NCBI RefSeq assembly: GCF_000498575.2
Contig: NZ_AWSQ01000002.1
Span: 861,167 to 925,166, forward strand
From: Pseudomonas taeanensis MS-3
GTDB lineage: Bacteria > Pseudomonadota > Gammaproteobacteria > Pseudomonadales > Pseudomonadaceae
Direction: 5' to 3'
Length of the DNA: 64,000 nucleotides
Shown: piece by piece, positions 10,642 to 19,122 of the stretch
Layout of the letters: each line of letters begins with the position of its first letter
Position numbering within the stretch: position 1 is the stretch's first letter
Position numbers and translations under genes: made by a program
The notes under the pieces: model-generated
Told to the model about the DNA's origin: nothing
Seen by the model: the letters and a program-made list of their open reading frames with translations, nothing else
Database searches by the model: none

Positions 10642-11615
10642 TGATTCTCGACCCGACCCGTAGTTATGACCTGATCGGCGACATCCACGGCTGTGCTCGC
10701 ACCCTGGAGCGCTTGCTCGATACCCTCGGCTACCGCATACAGGGCGGCGTGTGGCGACACCCGCAGCGCATGGCGCTGTTTCTCGGAGATCTGGTCGATC
10801 GCGGGCCGCGTATCCGTGAAGCCTTGCACCTGGTGCGCGACATGGTCGTGGCCGGCGAAGCGCTGTGCATCATGGGCAACCATGAATTCAATGCCTTGGC
10901 CTGGAGTACCCCGGCGGCGCCCGGCAGTGGTCACCAGTACGTGCGCGAACACACGCCGCGGCATGCCCGGTTGATTCAGGAGACGCTGGAGCAGTTCGCG
11001 GCGTATCCGGCGGAGTGGCGCGAATTTCTCGGCTGGTTCTATGAGCTGCCGCTGTTCATTGATGCGGGGCGCTTCCGCGTCGTGCATGCCTGCTGGGATG
11101 CCGAGCTGATCGAATCGCTTAGCGCACAGTTTGCAGACGGGCGCATCAACGAGGCGTTTCTAAAGGCCGCGGCCGTGCCGGGCAGTTTTGCCAACACTGC
11201 CATGGATCGCTTGCTGCGCGGCACCGATATGCGCCTGCCGCATGGCCTGACCTTGACCAGCGATGAGGGCTTCACCCGCTCGCATTTCCGCACCAAGTTC
11301 TGGGAGGAAGATCCGCAGACCTATGGTGACATCGTTTTTCAGCCGGATGCCTTGCCGGCCCTGGCGGCGCAGACGCCGCTGAGTGAACTGCAAAAGGCCG
11401 AGCTGCTGAAATATGGCGCCGATCAGCCGCTGTTGTTCGTCGGCCACTACTGGCGCCGTGGCAAGCCGGCGCCGATCCGCCCTAATCTGGCCTGTCTGGA
11501 CTACAGCGCGGTGCTGTACGGCAAACTGGTGGCGTACCGGTTGGATCAGGAAACGCGCCTCGATCCGAGCAAGTTCGTCTGGGTCGATGTGGAAAAACCG
11601 GAGGCGCCGCGATGA
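10638..11615 (+). CDS. Metallophosphoesterase (PPP-type)
   Basis: A 325-aa calcineurin-like phosphoesterase. The metal-binding signatures are GDIHG (14-18), GDLVDRG (50-56) and GNHE (80-83), with later FVGHYW supplying a metal His. Substrate is unknown; relatives include diadenosine tetraphosphatases and protein phosphatases. It starts ATGATG, overlapping the nadK stop by 4 bp, and its own stop overlaps the rhomboid start, so it is translationally coupled to both. Confidence 0.9.
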   Translation: MMILDPTRSYDLIGDIHGCARTLERLLDTLGYRIQGGVWRHPQRMALFLGDLVDRGPRIREALHLVRDMVVAGEALCIMGNHEFNALAWSTPAAPGSGHQYVREHTPRHARLIQETLEQFAAYPAEWREFLGWFYELPLFIDAGRFRVVHACWDAELIESLSAQFADGRINEAFLKAAAVPGSFANTAMDRLLRGTDMRLPHGLTLTSDEGFTRSHFRTKFWEEDPQTYGDIVFQPDALPALAAQTPLSELQKAELLKYGADQPLLFVGHYWRRGKPAPIRPNLACLDYSAVLYGKLVAYRLDQETRLDPSKFVWVDVEKPEAPR

Positions 11616-12469
11616 CACCCGTGGCCGTTTTACGCTTGCCGATGCAGACCAACCTCAGCGGCTTTATCGAGCTGCTGCAGCGTTTGCAGGTTCCTCATCG
11701 AGTCTCCGAGGAGGCCGGTGAACAAGTGCTCTGGGTGCCAGGTGAGCAACTGGCCGAACAGGTGCGTGATCTCTATAGCCGTTACCCGCAAGGTGATCCG
11801 GCTGTACGGCTGGCCGCTGCGTCCGGACCGGCACAAGGGTTTGCCCAGCAGTTGAAAAGCCGCCCGCTGACGGCCGGGATGTTGCTGCTGACAATGCTGG
11901 TTGCGGCCTTGACCCTGCTGGGCGAGAACTTTGCGGTGATTCGTTGGCTGAGCTTCGTCGATTTCCGCATCCAGGGTGATTACATCTATTTCAGCTACCT
12001 GGCCGAAACCTTGGCAACGGGGCAGTGGTGGCGTTTGCTGACGCCGATGCTGATCCATTTCGGCATTCTTCACTTGGCAATGAATGCGCTGTGGTACTGG
12101 GAGCTGGGGCGGCGTATCGAGGCGCATCAAGGCACCTGGATGCTTCTCGGGCTGACCCTGTTGTTCGGTCTGGTCTCGAATTTGGCCCAGTACAGCTTCA
12201 GCGGACCATCCTTGTTTGGCGGTTTGTCCGGGGTGCTCTACGGGCTGCTTGGGCACTGTTGGCTGTACCAGCGTTTGGCGCCGAACGCCGACTACCGCCT
12301 GCCGCCTGGGGTGCTGGTGATGATGTTGGCCTGGCTGCTGATCTGCATGACCGGCATCTTCGAACTGCTGCAATTTGGTGCTATTGCCAATGCCGCGCAT
12401 GTCGGTGGTCTGCTTGCCGGTTGTACCACTGGCCTGCTGGGCGGTGCGCTGGCGCGTCAGCGCCGTTAA
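11612..12469 (+). CDS. Rhomboid intramembrane serine protease (GlpG-like)
   Basis: A 285-aa inner-membrane protease. The soluble N-terminal domain (~1-85) resembles the GlpG cytoplasmic domain, followed by six hydrophobic segments. The HxxxN signature is H154 to N158, the catalytic serine is S206 in GGLSG, and the catalytic His is H263 in ANAAHVGG. It cleaves membrane proteins within the bilayer; targets are unknown. Its start overlaps the phosphoesterase stop by 4 bp. Confidence 0.93.
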   Translation: MTPVAVLRLPMQTNLSGFIELLQRLQVPHRVSEEAGEQVLWVPGEQLAEQVRDLYSRYPQGDPAVRLAAASGPAQGFAQQLKSRPLTAGMLLLTMLVAALTLLGENFAVIRWLSFVDFRIQGDYIYFSYLAETLATGQWWRLLTPMLIHFGILHLAMNALWYWELGRRIEAHQGTWMLLGLTLLFGLVSNLAQYSFSGPSLFGGLSGVLYGLLGHCWLYQRLAPNADYRLPPGVLVMMLAWLLICMTGIFELLQFGAIANAAHVGGLLAGCTTGLLGGALARQRR

Positions 12470-12496
12470 ACTGCCGCTTTGTATTCGGAGGCCCGC

Positions 12497-12763
12497 ATGT
12501 CGTCCTTTCTAGAAACTATCGAAAACATCACCCCGGAGATCTACCAGAGCCTCAAGCTGGCTGTGGAAATCGGTAAATGGGCCGATGGCCGTAAGCTGAC
12601 TCAAGAGCAGAAAGAACTCTGCCTGCAGGCGCTGATTGCCTGGGAAGTGCAGAACCTGCCGGAAGATCAGCGTATCGGCTATATGGGCCCGCAGGAGTGC
12701 AGCTCCAAGTCCGCGCCAGTGCCGAATCTGCTGTTCAAGACCTCCGCGGATACCCTGCACTGA
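12497..12763 (+). CDS. DUF1315 (YeaC-like) protein
   Basis: An 88-aa protein of the YeaC/DUF1315 family with the hallmarks IYQSLKLAVEIGKWADGRKL, ALIAWE and RIGYM near the centre. Function is unknown. The ATG at 12497 has CGGAGG 5 nt upstream. Its TGA overlaps the ATG of the DUF2797 gene by one base, indicating coupled translation. Confidence 0.85.
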   Translation: MSSFLETIENITPEIYQSLKLAVEIGKWADGRKLTQEQKELCLQALIAWEVQNLPEDQRIGYMGPQECSSKSAPVPNLLFKTSADTLH

Positions 12764-13590
12764 TGGTCGAATTAGCACGCGGTGCCCTGAGCAAGATGGC
12801 GGCACGTCTGGAAGCCCCAGTGCAGTACGCCTTTCGGCTGGACGATCAGGAAATACCGGTCAACCCACTGATCGGCAAGAGTCTGCGTTTGGAATACCTC
12901 GGCGCCATCCACTGTACACATTGCGGGCGCAAGACCAAGACCAGTTTCAGCCAGGGTTACTGCTACCCCTGCATGCAGAAACTCGCACAGTGCGATATCT
13001 GCATCATGAGTCCGGAGCGCTGTCACTATGACGCCGGCACCTGCCGCGAGCCGAGCTGGGGCGAACAGTTCTGCATGACCGACCATGTGGTCTACCTGGC
13101 CAACTCATCCGGGGTCAAAGTCGGCATTACTCGAGGAACTCAGGTACCTACCCGCTGGCTGGATCAGGGTGCGAGCCAGGCGCTGCCGATTCTGCGCGTG
13201 GCGACCCGCCAGCAGTCGGGCTTCGTCGAAGACCTGCTGCGTAGCCAGGTGGCGGACAAGACCAACTGGCGTGCCTTGCTCAAAGGCGATGCCGCGCCGG
13301 TCGATCTAGCGGCGGTGCGCGACCAGTTGTTCGACAGCTGTGGCGAGGGCTTGCTTGAGCTGCAACAGCGCTTCGGCCTGCAAGCCATTCAGCCGTTGAG
13401 CGATCAGCAACCGGTCGAGATCGCCTACCCGATCGAGGCCTATCCGGCCAAGATCACCAGCTTCAACCTGGACAAGAACCCCATCGCCGAAGGCACCTTG
13501 ATCGGCATCAAGGGCCAGTACCTGATGTTCGACACCGGAGTGATCAATATTCGCAAGTACACGGCCTACCAGTTGGCCGTGCACGCCTAG
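12763..13590 (+). CDS. DUF2797 family protein
   Basis: A 275-aa protein. A Cys-rich N-terminal part has CTHCGR (~47-52) and then CYPCMQKLAQCDIC, likely one or two zinc sites. The middle VVYLANSSGVKVGITR has the spacing of a GIY-YIG-like fold, and the C-terminus is a small beta domain. It matches DUF2797 from memory. A nucleic-acid role is plausible but unproven. The start is the ATG overlapping the preceding TGA (TGATG); an upstream in-frame start at 12697 would lie inside the preceding gene. Confidence 0.8.
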   Translation: MVELARGALSKMAARLEAPVQYAFRLDDQEIPVNPLIGKSLRLEYLGAIHCTHCGRKTKTSFSQGYCYPCMQKLAQCDICIMSPERCHYDAGTCREPSWGEQFCMTDHVVYLANSSGVKVGITRGTQVPTRWLDQGASQALPILRVATRQQSGFVEDLLRSQVADKTNWRALLKGDAAPVDLAAVRDQLFDSCGEGLLELQQRFGLQAIQPLSDQQPVEIAYPIEAYPAKITSFNLDKNPIAEGTLIGIKGQYLMFDTGVINIRKYTAYQLAVHA

Positions 13591-13673
13591 CGGGCCTGCA
13601 CCAGTAGTCGACAACCAAAAAAATTCGCACATTTGGGCCTAGCCACGGCCCTGAACCAAAAGGGCCACAAGCC

Positions 13674-16361
13674 ATGCGCAGCGAACAGCCGAAGATGATT
13701 TACCTCAAGGACTATCAGGCGCCTGATTACCTGATCGACGAGACGCACCTGACCTTCGAGCTGTTCGAGGATCACAGCCTGGTGCATGCGCAATTGGTGA
13801 TGCGGCGTAATCCGGCCTGTGCGGCCGGCGACCCGGGCAACGATCTGCCGCCGCTGGTGCTGGATGGTCAGCAGCTCGAGTTGCTGGCGCTGGCACTGGA
13901 TGGGCAAGCATTGACCGAAGCGGATTACCAGCTCAGCGACAGCCACTTGAGCTTGCAACCGAAAGCCGCGAGCTTCGTGATCGACAGCAGCGTGCGCATC
14001 CATCCGGAAAGCAACACCGCCCTGGAAGGCCTGTACAAATCCGGCAGCATGTTCTGCACCCAGTGCGAGGCTGAGGGTTTCCGCAAGATCACCTATTACC
14101 TCGACCGCCCGGACGTAATGAGCAAGTTCACCACCACGCTCAGCGCCGAGCAGCATCGTTATCCGGTGTTGTTGTCCAACGGCAATCCGATTGCCAGCGG
14201 CCCGGAAGAGACTGCCGCTGGAAAGAGTGTTCGGCACTGGGCGACCTGGGAAGATCCGTTCATGAAGCCGGCCTACCTGTTCGCATTGGTGGCCGGCGAC
14301 CTGTGGTGTGTGGAAGACAGCTTCACCACCATGAGTCAGCGCGAGGTGGCGCTGCGTATCTATGTCGAACCGGAGAACGTCGACAAGTGCCAGCACGCCA
14401 TGGACAGCCTGAAGAAGTCGATGCGCTGGGACGAGGAGACCTATGGTCGCGAGTACGACCTGGACATCTTCATGATCGTCGCGGTCAACGACTTCAACAT
14501 GGGCGCCATGGAAAACAAGGGCCTCAATATCTTCAACTCCAGTTGCGTGCTGGCCAAGGCCGAGACCGCCACCGATGCCGCGCACCAGCGCGTAGAAGCG
14601 GTAGTGGCGCACGAGTATTTCCACAACTGGTCGGGCAACCGGGTGACCTGCCGCGACTGGTTCCAGTTGTCGCTCAAAGAAGGCTTCACGGTGTTTCGTG
14701 ATGCCGAGTTCAGCGCCGACATGAACTCGCGCACTGTCAAGCGCATCGAGGACGTGGCTTACCTGCGTACCCACCAGTTCGCCGAGGATGCCGGGCCCAT
14801 GGCCCATCCGGTGCGCCCAGATGCCTTCATCGAGATTTCCAACTTCTACACCCTGACCGTGTACGAGAAGGGCTCGGAAGTGGTGCGGATGATTCGTACC
14901 CTGCTCGGCAGCGAAGGCTTCCGCAAGGGCAGCGACCTGTACTTCGAGCGCCACGACGGTCAGGCGGTGACCTGCGACGACTTCATCAAGGCCATGGAGG
15001 ATGCCAATGGCGTCGACCTGAGCCAGTTCAAGCGCTGGTACAGCCAGGGTGGCACGCCGCGTCTGGCGGTCAGCGAGGCCTATGATGCAGCGGCCAAACG
15101 CTACAGCCTGACCTTCAGCCAGAGCTGCCCGGCTACGCCGGGGCAGAGCGAGAAGCTGCCGTTCGTCATCCCCGTGGAGCTGGGTCTGCTCGTTGCTCAG
15201 GGCGGCGAGTTGCCGCTGCGTCTGGCAGGTGAGGCGGCTGCGTCAGGCACCTCGCGGGTGATCGCAATCTGCGAGGCGGAGCAAACCGTGATCTTCGAAG
15301 ATGTGGCTGAGCGGCCGCTGCCGTCGCTGCTGCGCGGTTTCTCGGCGCCGGTGAAGCTGAGCTTCCCCTACAACCGTGATCAACTGATGTTCCTCATGCA
15401 ACACGACAGCGATGGCTTCAACCGCTGGGAGGCGGGCCAGCAACTGTCCGTGCAGGTGCTGCAGGAGTTGATTGGCCAGCATCAGCGCGGCGAGCCGCTG
15501 GTCATGGACCAACGCCTGATCGCCGCCCTGCGCAGCGTGCTGGACAACCAACAGCTGGATCAGGCCATGGTCGCCGAGATGCTCTCGCTGCCGGGCGAGG
15601 CTTTTCTCACCGAGATCAGCGAGGTGGCCGATGTCGAGGCCATCCATAGCGCCCGTGAGTTCGCCCGCCTGCAGCTGGCCGAGGCACTCTACGAGCCGTT
15701 GTGGCAGCGCTACCAGGACAACCGCGACGTCTCTCGCAGCAGTACCTATATCGCCGAAGACCAGCACTTTGCCCGGCGTAGCTTGCAGAACATCGCGCTG
15801 TCTTACCTGATGCTCAGCAGTAAGCCTGAAGTGTTGGCCGCTTGCCTGGAACAGTTCGAGGCGTGCGACAACATGACCGAGCGCCTGACGGCTTTGGCGG
15901 TGTTGATCAACTCGCCGTTTGGAGCTGAAAAAGCCAAGGCCTTGGCCAGCTTTGCCGACTTCTTCAAGGACAACCCGCTGGTCATGGATCAGTGGTTCAG
16001 CGTGCAGGCGGCCAGTGCCCTGCCGGGTGCCTTGGCGCGGGTGCAGCAGCTGATGCAGCATCCGGCGTTCACCCTGAAGAACCCGAACAAGGTACGGGCT
16101 TTGATTGGTGCCTTTGCTGGGCAGAACCTGGTGAACTTCCATCAGGCCGACGGCAGTGGTTATCGTTTCCTGGCTGACCAGGTGATCACCCTGAATGCCC
16201 TCAATCCGCAGATTGCCTCGCGCTTACTGGCGCCGTTGACCCGTTGGGGTAAATACGATGCGGCGCGCCAGTCCCTGATGAAGGCCGAGCTGGAGCGAAT
16301 TCTCGCGTCCGGCGAGCTGTCCAGCGATGTCTTCGAAGTGGTCAGCAAGAGTCTCGCCTAA
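13674..16361 (+). CDS. pepN: Aminopeptidase N
   Basis: An 895-aa M1-family zinc aminopeptidase, cytoplasmic, removing N-terminal residues from peptides. GAMEN substrate motif lies at ~277-281. Zinc ligands are H313, H317 and E336 in HEYFHN...LKEGF, with catalytic E314. The C-terminal DUF3458 repeats complete the E. coli-type PepN (870 aa) architecture. The start chosen precedes the conserved YLKDYQAPDYLIDE stretch. It appears monocistronic, with a terminator 20 bp after the stop. Confidence 0.97.
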   Translation: MRSEQPKMIYLKDYQAPDYLIDETHLTFELFEDHSLVHAQLVMRRNPACAAGDPGNDLPPLVLDGQQLELLALALDGQALTEADYQLSDSHLSLQPKAASFVIDSSVRIHPESNTALEGLYKSGSMFCTQCEAEGFRKITYYLDRPDVMSKFTTTLSAEQHRYPVLLSNGNPIASGPEETAAGKSVRHWATWEDPFMKPAYLFALVAGDLWCVEDSFTTMSQREVALRIYVEPENVDKCQHAMDSLKKSMRWDEETYGREYDLDIFMIVAVNDFNMGAMENKGLNIFNSSCVLAKAETATDAAHQRVEAVVAHEYFHNWSGNRVTCRDWFQLSLKEGFTVFRDAEFSADMNSRTVKRIEDVAYLRTHQFAEDAGPMAHPVRPDAFIEISNFYTLTVYEKGSEVVRMIRTLLGSEGFRKGSDLYFERHDGQAVTCDDFIKAMEDANGVDLSQFKRWYSQGGTPRLAVSEAYDAAAKRYSLTFSQSCPATPGQSEKLPFVIPVELGLLVAQGGELPLRLAGEAAASGTSRVIAICEAEQTVIFEDVAERPLPSLLRGFSAPVKLSFPYNRDQLMFLMQHDSDGFNRWEAGQQLSVQVLQELIGQHQRGEPLVMDQRLIAALRSVLDNQQLDQAMVAEMLSLPGEAFLTEISEVADVEAIHSAREFARLQLAEALYEPLWQRYQDNRDVSRSSTYIAEDQHFARRSLQNIALSYLMLSSKPEVLAACLEQFEACDNMTERLTALAVLINSPFGAEKAKALASFADFFKDNPLVMDQWFSVQAASALPGALARVQQLMQHPAFTLKNPNKVRALIGAFAGQNLVNFHQADGSGYRFLADQVITLNALNPQIASRLLAPLTRWGKYDAARQSLMKAELERILASGELSSDVFEVVSKSLA

Positions 16362-16380
16362 GGGCTGCTCTGTTCCTCTG

Positions 16381-16416
16381 AAAGTGTTACTCGTCTCTGG
16401 CGGGTAACACTTTTTT
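16381..16416 (+). terminator. Rho-independent terminator of pepN
   Basis: A 10-bp stem AAAGTGTTAC / GTAACACTTT with a 13-nt loop is followed by a T run, 19 bp after the pepN stop. Confidence 0.85.
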
Positions 16417-16440
16417 GTTACTTAAAAGAATTTCAGCAGA

Positions 16441-16588
16441 TTGGCTTATGCGCTTTCTTACTTAAGATTGCGCCGGCAGGCTTGACTGTGCCTGCTTTTC
16501 CTGCGGCTGATTCGCAGTGGCTGGTCGTGTGAAGGGACGTAACGCGTCAGGTTGTCAGACAAAACAGGCCAGCTTTTGCTGGCTTTTA
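16441..16588 (+). ncRNA. Candidate small RNA
   Basis: The pepN terminator is followed by TTGGCT (16441-16446), a 16-nt spacer and TAAGAT (16463-16468). A hairpin GCAGGC/GCCTGC (16476-16495) comes next, and then a terminator-like hairpin GCCAGC-TTTT-GCTGGC with a T-rich tail (16568-16588). A promoter and terminator about 110 nt apart with no reading frame suggest an sRNA. It is equally possible that these are chance hairpins; no known family is recognised. Confidence 0.3.
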
Positions 16589-17019
16589 CATTATTTGTTC
16601 AGTGAATGATCGGTCACAAAAAGGATTGATCGGTTCTGTGTTCGCTGGGTGGCTGGTTTTGATACGGTCGTTTGAATTGGCACTATGGTTGCAATACCGC
16701 TATGGATTCGGCCCCGCAATGGTGCATGCCTAGCGGTGAGGCGCGTGTAACAGAGCGTTGAAAGGTTCGCGAGCGACGGCTAGGGCGCCTCCACTTCCAC
16801 GGGTAGCGGCAGTTTCCGCACCCATGTATGCGGGGCGCAAGACGCCACGCAGCGATGCGGAGTAACAGCCGAGGGCTGTCCACGATGACTTTCAACGGCC
16901 TGTAAGCGCGTAGGGAAACGCCTGCCAATCAACAAAAAGTCGTCGTCAGTACGGCTATGTCGTGCCCCGGTTCGTGGGCGCAAAAAGAATGATCTGTTGG
17001 TCCACGGAGTGAAGTCTCG
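16589..17019 (+). promoter_or_regulatory. Long leader/regulatory region before the DUF1302 gene
   Basis: No convincing gene is seen. Two copies of TGATCGGT lie at 16608-16615 and 16628-16635, exactly 20 bp apart, so on the same DNA face; this looks like a site for a dimeric regulator. The following ~380 bp to the DUF1302 start could be an untranslated leader. An antisense reading frame entering this region from the DUF1302 gene has no family features. Confidence 0.4.
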
Positions 17020-19056
17020 ATGGAAATTAAGTCCCGCAAGCCCGTATTGCGATTTGCGCCAGCCAAGGCCGGTTTTGCATTTGTCGGCATCCTGCCGTTG
17101 CTGGTTGCCGCCCATGCTCACGCGGTTGAGTTCAGCTTTGCCGACAATGAAATCGCCGGCTCCATCGATACCACCGTGTCCTATGGCCAGCTGTGGCGGG
17201 TGCAGGGCCAGGACAAGAGCAACAACGACATCAATACCAATGACGGTAATCGCAACTTCGATACCGGCCTGGTTTCCGAGGTGTACAAGATCACCTCCGA
17301 CATGGGGGCGACTTACAAGAACTATGGCTTGTTCGTTCGTGGCACGGCTTTCTATGACACCCAGATCATGGATAAGCGTAACGACTACTACAACGCCAAC
17401 GATCCGGTGCAGCCGAGCCAGAGCTTCCCCAAGGATGATCGCTTCACTTACCAGACTCGCCACAAGGCCGGTCGCGATGCGCAGATCCTCGATGCCTATG
17501 TCTATGGCAACTGGGATGTGGCCGACATGCCGGTCACCGCACGCCTGGGGCGTCAGGTATTCAACTGGGGCGAGGGCATCTTCTACCGTGGCGGCATTAA
17601 CACCACCAACCCGGTAGATGCGGCCAAGTTCCGCTTGCCGGGTTCCGAACTGAAGGAAGTACTGGTGCCGGTCGAGGCGCTGAACTTCAGTGTCGGCCTG
17701 ACCGACAATCTGTCGATGGAAAGCTTTTACCAGTTCAACTGGAAGGAGTCGGCTATCGACCCGGTCGGGACTTACTTCTCCGAGACCGACTTGTTCGCCG
17801 ATGGTGGCAACACCGCTTACAGCGAGCAGACGGCTCTGGCGGGTCTGCAGCCGCTCTATACTGGGCTTTCCGCGGGCAAGGTCGGTGGCCTGGGCGGCAA
17901 CGACTTCTTCGACAGCAACGGCACCATCAAGGTAGCGACTATTGGCAGCGACCTGAATGCCAAGAACGACGGGCAGTTTGGCGTGGCTTTCCGCTATATC
18001 GCCGAGGAGCTGAACTCTACCGAGTTCGGCTTCTATTTCGTCAACTACCACGCCAAGGAGCCGACCATCTTCGCCGAGGTGGACAGCAGTTTTACCGGCC
18101 TGGATTTGGCGACCATTGCTGGGGCCGCTACCCCGGCGCTGACCCCACAGGTGCAGCAGGGCGTTGCGGCTCAAGCCGGCGTGCCGTTGGCTACTTTGCA
18201 GGCGGTAATTGCTAACCCAGCCCTTAATCCGGCGCTCGCTCAGGCCTATGCCGATGCGTTAACTAACACGGTGAACACCGCCGTAGGTGGGCTGGCTGCA
18301 GTCGATCTGGCCAACAACGTGATCGGCCGCCGCGAGTATGCCGAAGACATCCGCATGTACGGCATGAGCTTCAACACCACGGTCGGCGAGGCTTCGGTAT
18401 TCGGTGAGCTGGCCTATCGGCCGAACATGCCGATCGGTATCGCGGCCACCAATGACCTGCTGGGCGACTTGCTTACCCAGGCGGCGTTTCTGTCATCCGG
18501 TCGCACGGCGAATATCGGCGGGCAGGCTGTTCAGCTGGGCGATGAGATCCATAACTCAGAGCGAGTCGAGGCATTCAATGCCTCGCTGGGCACCGTGTAT
18601 AACTTCGGCCCGACCCTCGGCTTCGATTCGCTGTTCGGTGTTGCCGAGCTGGCTTCCGAGCATTTGCGCGGCAGCGATTTGCAGTACCAGTCGCGCAACG
18701 GTAACCGTTACTACGCGGGCCGTCCGAACGGTTCCTATGTCTCCGGTTATGACCGCGATGACCAGATCAACAAGAACGCCTACGGCTACACCCTGATGCT
18801 GTCCGGTACCTGGAATGACGTTTATGCCGGGGTGAACCTGTCGCCGTTTGCTGTTTACAAGGATGACTTCGAAGGCAACTCGCACCAGACCGGTAACTTT
18901 ATTGAAGGCCGCAAGGCGTACACCCTCGGTATGCGTGCCAGTTACCTGAACAGCCTGGAAGCCGAAATTCAGTACACCGAATTCTATGGCGCTGGTCAGA
19001 ACAACTCGGCGCGCGATCGCGACAACATCGGTCTGAACGTCAAGTACTCCTTCTAA
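17020..19056 (+). CDS. DUF1302 outer-membrane beta-barrel protein
   Basis: A 678-aa protein with an N-terminal signal peptide (hydrophobic ~20-35, cleavage after AHAHA, mature start VEFSF). The mature part is rich in alternating, aromatic-ended strands and ends in Phe (KYSF), as expected for a barrel folded by the Bam machinery. It fits DUF1302 in length and opening. An Ala-rich segment near residues 360-430 may be a plug or loop. Presumed role is a channel for a hydrophobic compound. It is followed 66 bp later by the DUF1329 gene, the usual partner. Confidence 0.88.
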   Translation: MEIKSRKPVLRFAPAKAGFAFVGILPLLVAAHAHAVEFSFADNEIAGSIDTTVSYGQLWRVQGQDKSNNDINTNDGNRNFDTGLVSEVYKITSDMGATYKNYGLFVRGTAFYDTQIMDKRNDYYNANDPVQPSQSFPKDDRFTYQTRHKAGRDAQILDAYVYGNWDVADMPVTARLGRQVFNWGEGIFYRGGINTTNPVDAAKFRLPGSELKEVLVPVEALNFSVGLTDNLSMESFYQFNWKESAIDPVGTYFSETDLFADGGNTAYSEQTALAGLQPLYTGLSAGKVGGLGGNDFFDSNGTIKVATIGSDLNAKNDGQFGVAFRYIAEELNSTEFGFYFVNYHAKEPTIFAEVDSSFTGLDLATIAGAATPALTPQVQQGVAAQAGVPLATLQAVIANPALNPALAQAYADALTNTVNTAVGGLAAVDLANNVIGRREYAEDIRMYGMSFNTTVGEASVFGELAYRPNMPIGIAATNDLLGDLLTQAAFLSSGRTANIGGQAVQLGDEIHNSERVEAFNASLGTVYNFGPTLGFDSLFGVAELASEHLRGSDLQYQSRNGNRYYAGRPNGSYVSGYDRDDQINKNAYGYTLMLSGTWNDVYAGVNLSPFAVYKDDFEGNSHQTGNFIEGRKAYTLGMRASYLNSLEAEIQYTEFYGAGQNNSARDRDNIGLNVKYSF

Positions 19057-19122
19057 GCCTTAACCAGAACCCTAGTGGGTGCCCGTGGGCGCTCGCTCGA
19101 CGATTTATCACGGAGAAATACG

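Noticed and set aside
11612..12469. Rhomboid gene as part of an exosortase or rhombosortase system
   Set aside because: It has the ordinary GlpG layout and no sorting-signal proteins are nearby.
13587..14954. 455-codon minus-strand frame over pepN
   Set aside because: Shadow of a high-GC gene; product has no recognisable domain.
16780..18174. 464-codon minus-strand frame covering the DUF1302 leader and 5' half
   Set aside because: Overlaps a clear signal peptide and barrel gene on the other strand; no domain or ribosome binding site seen.
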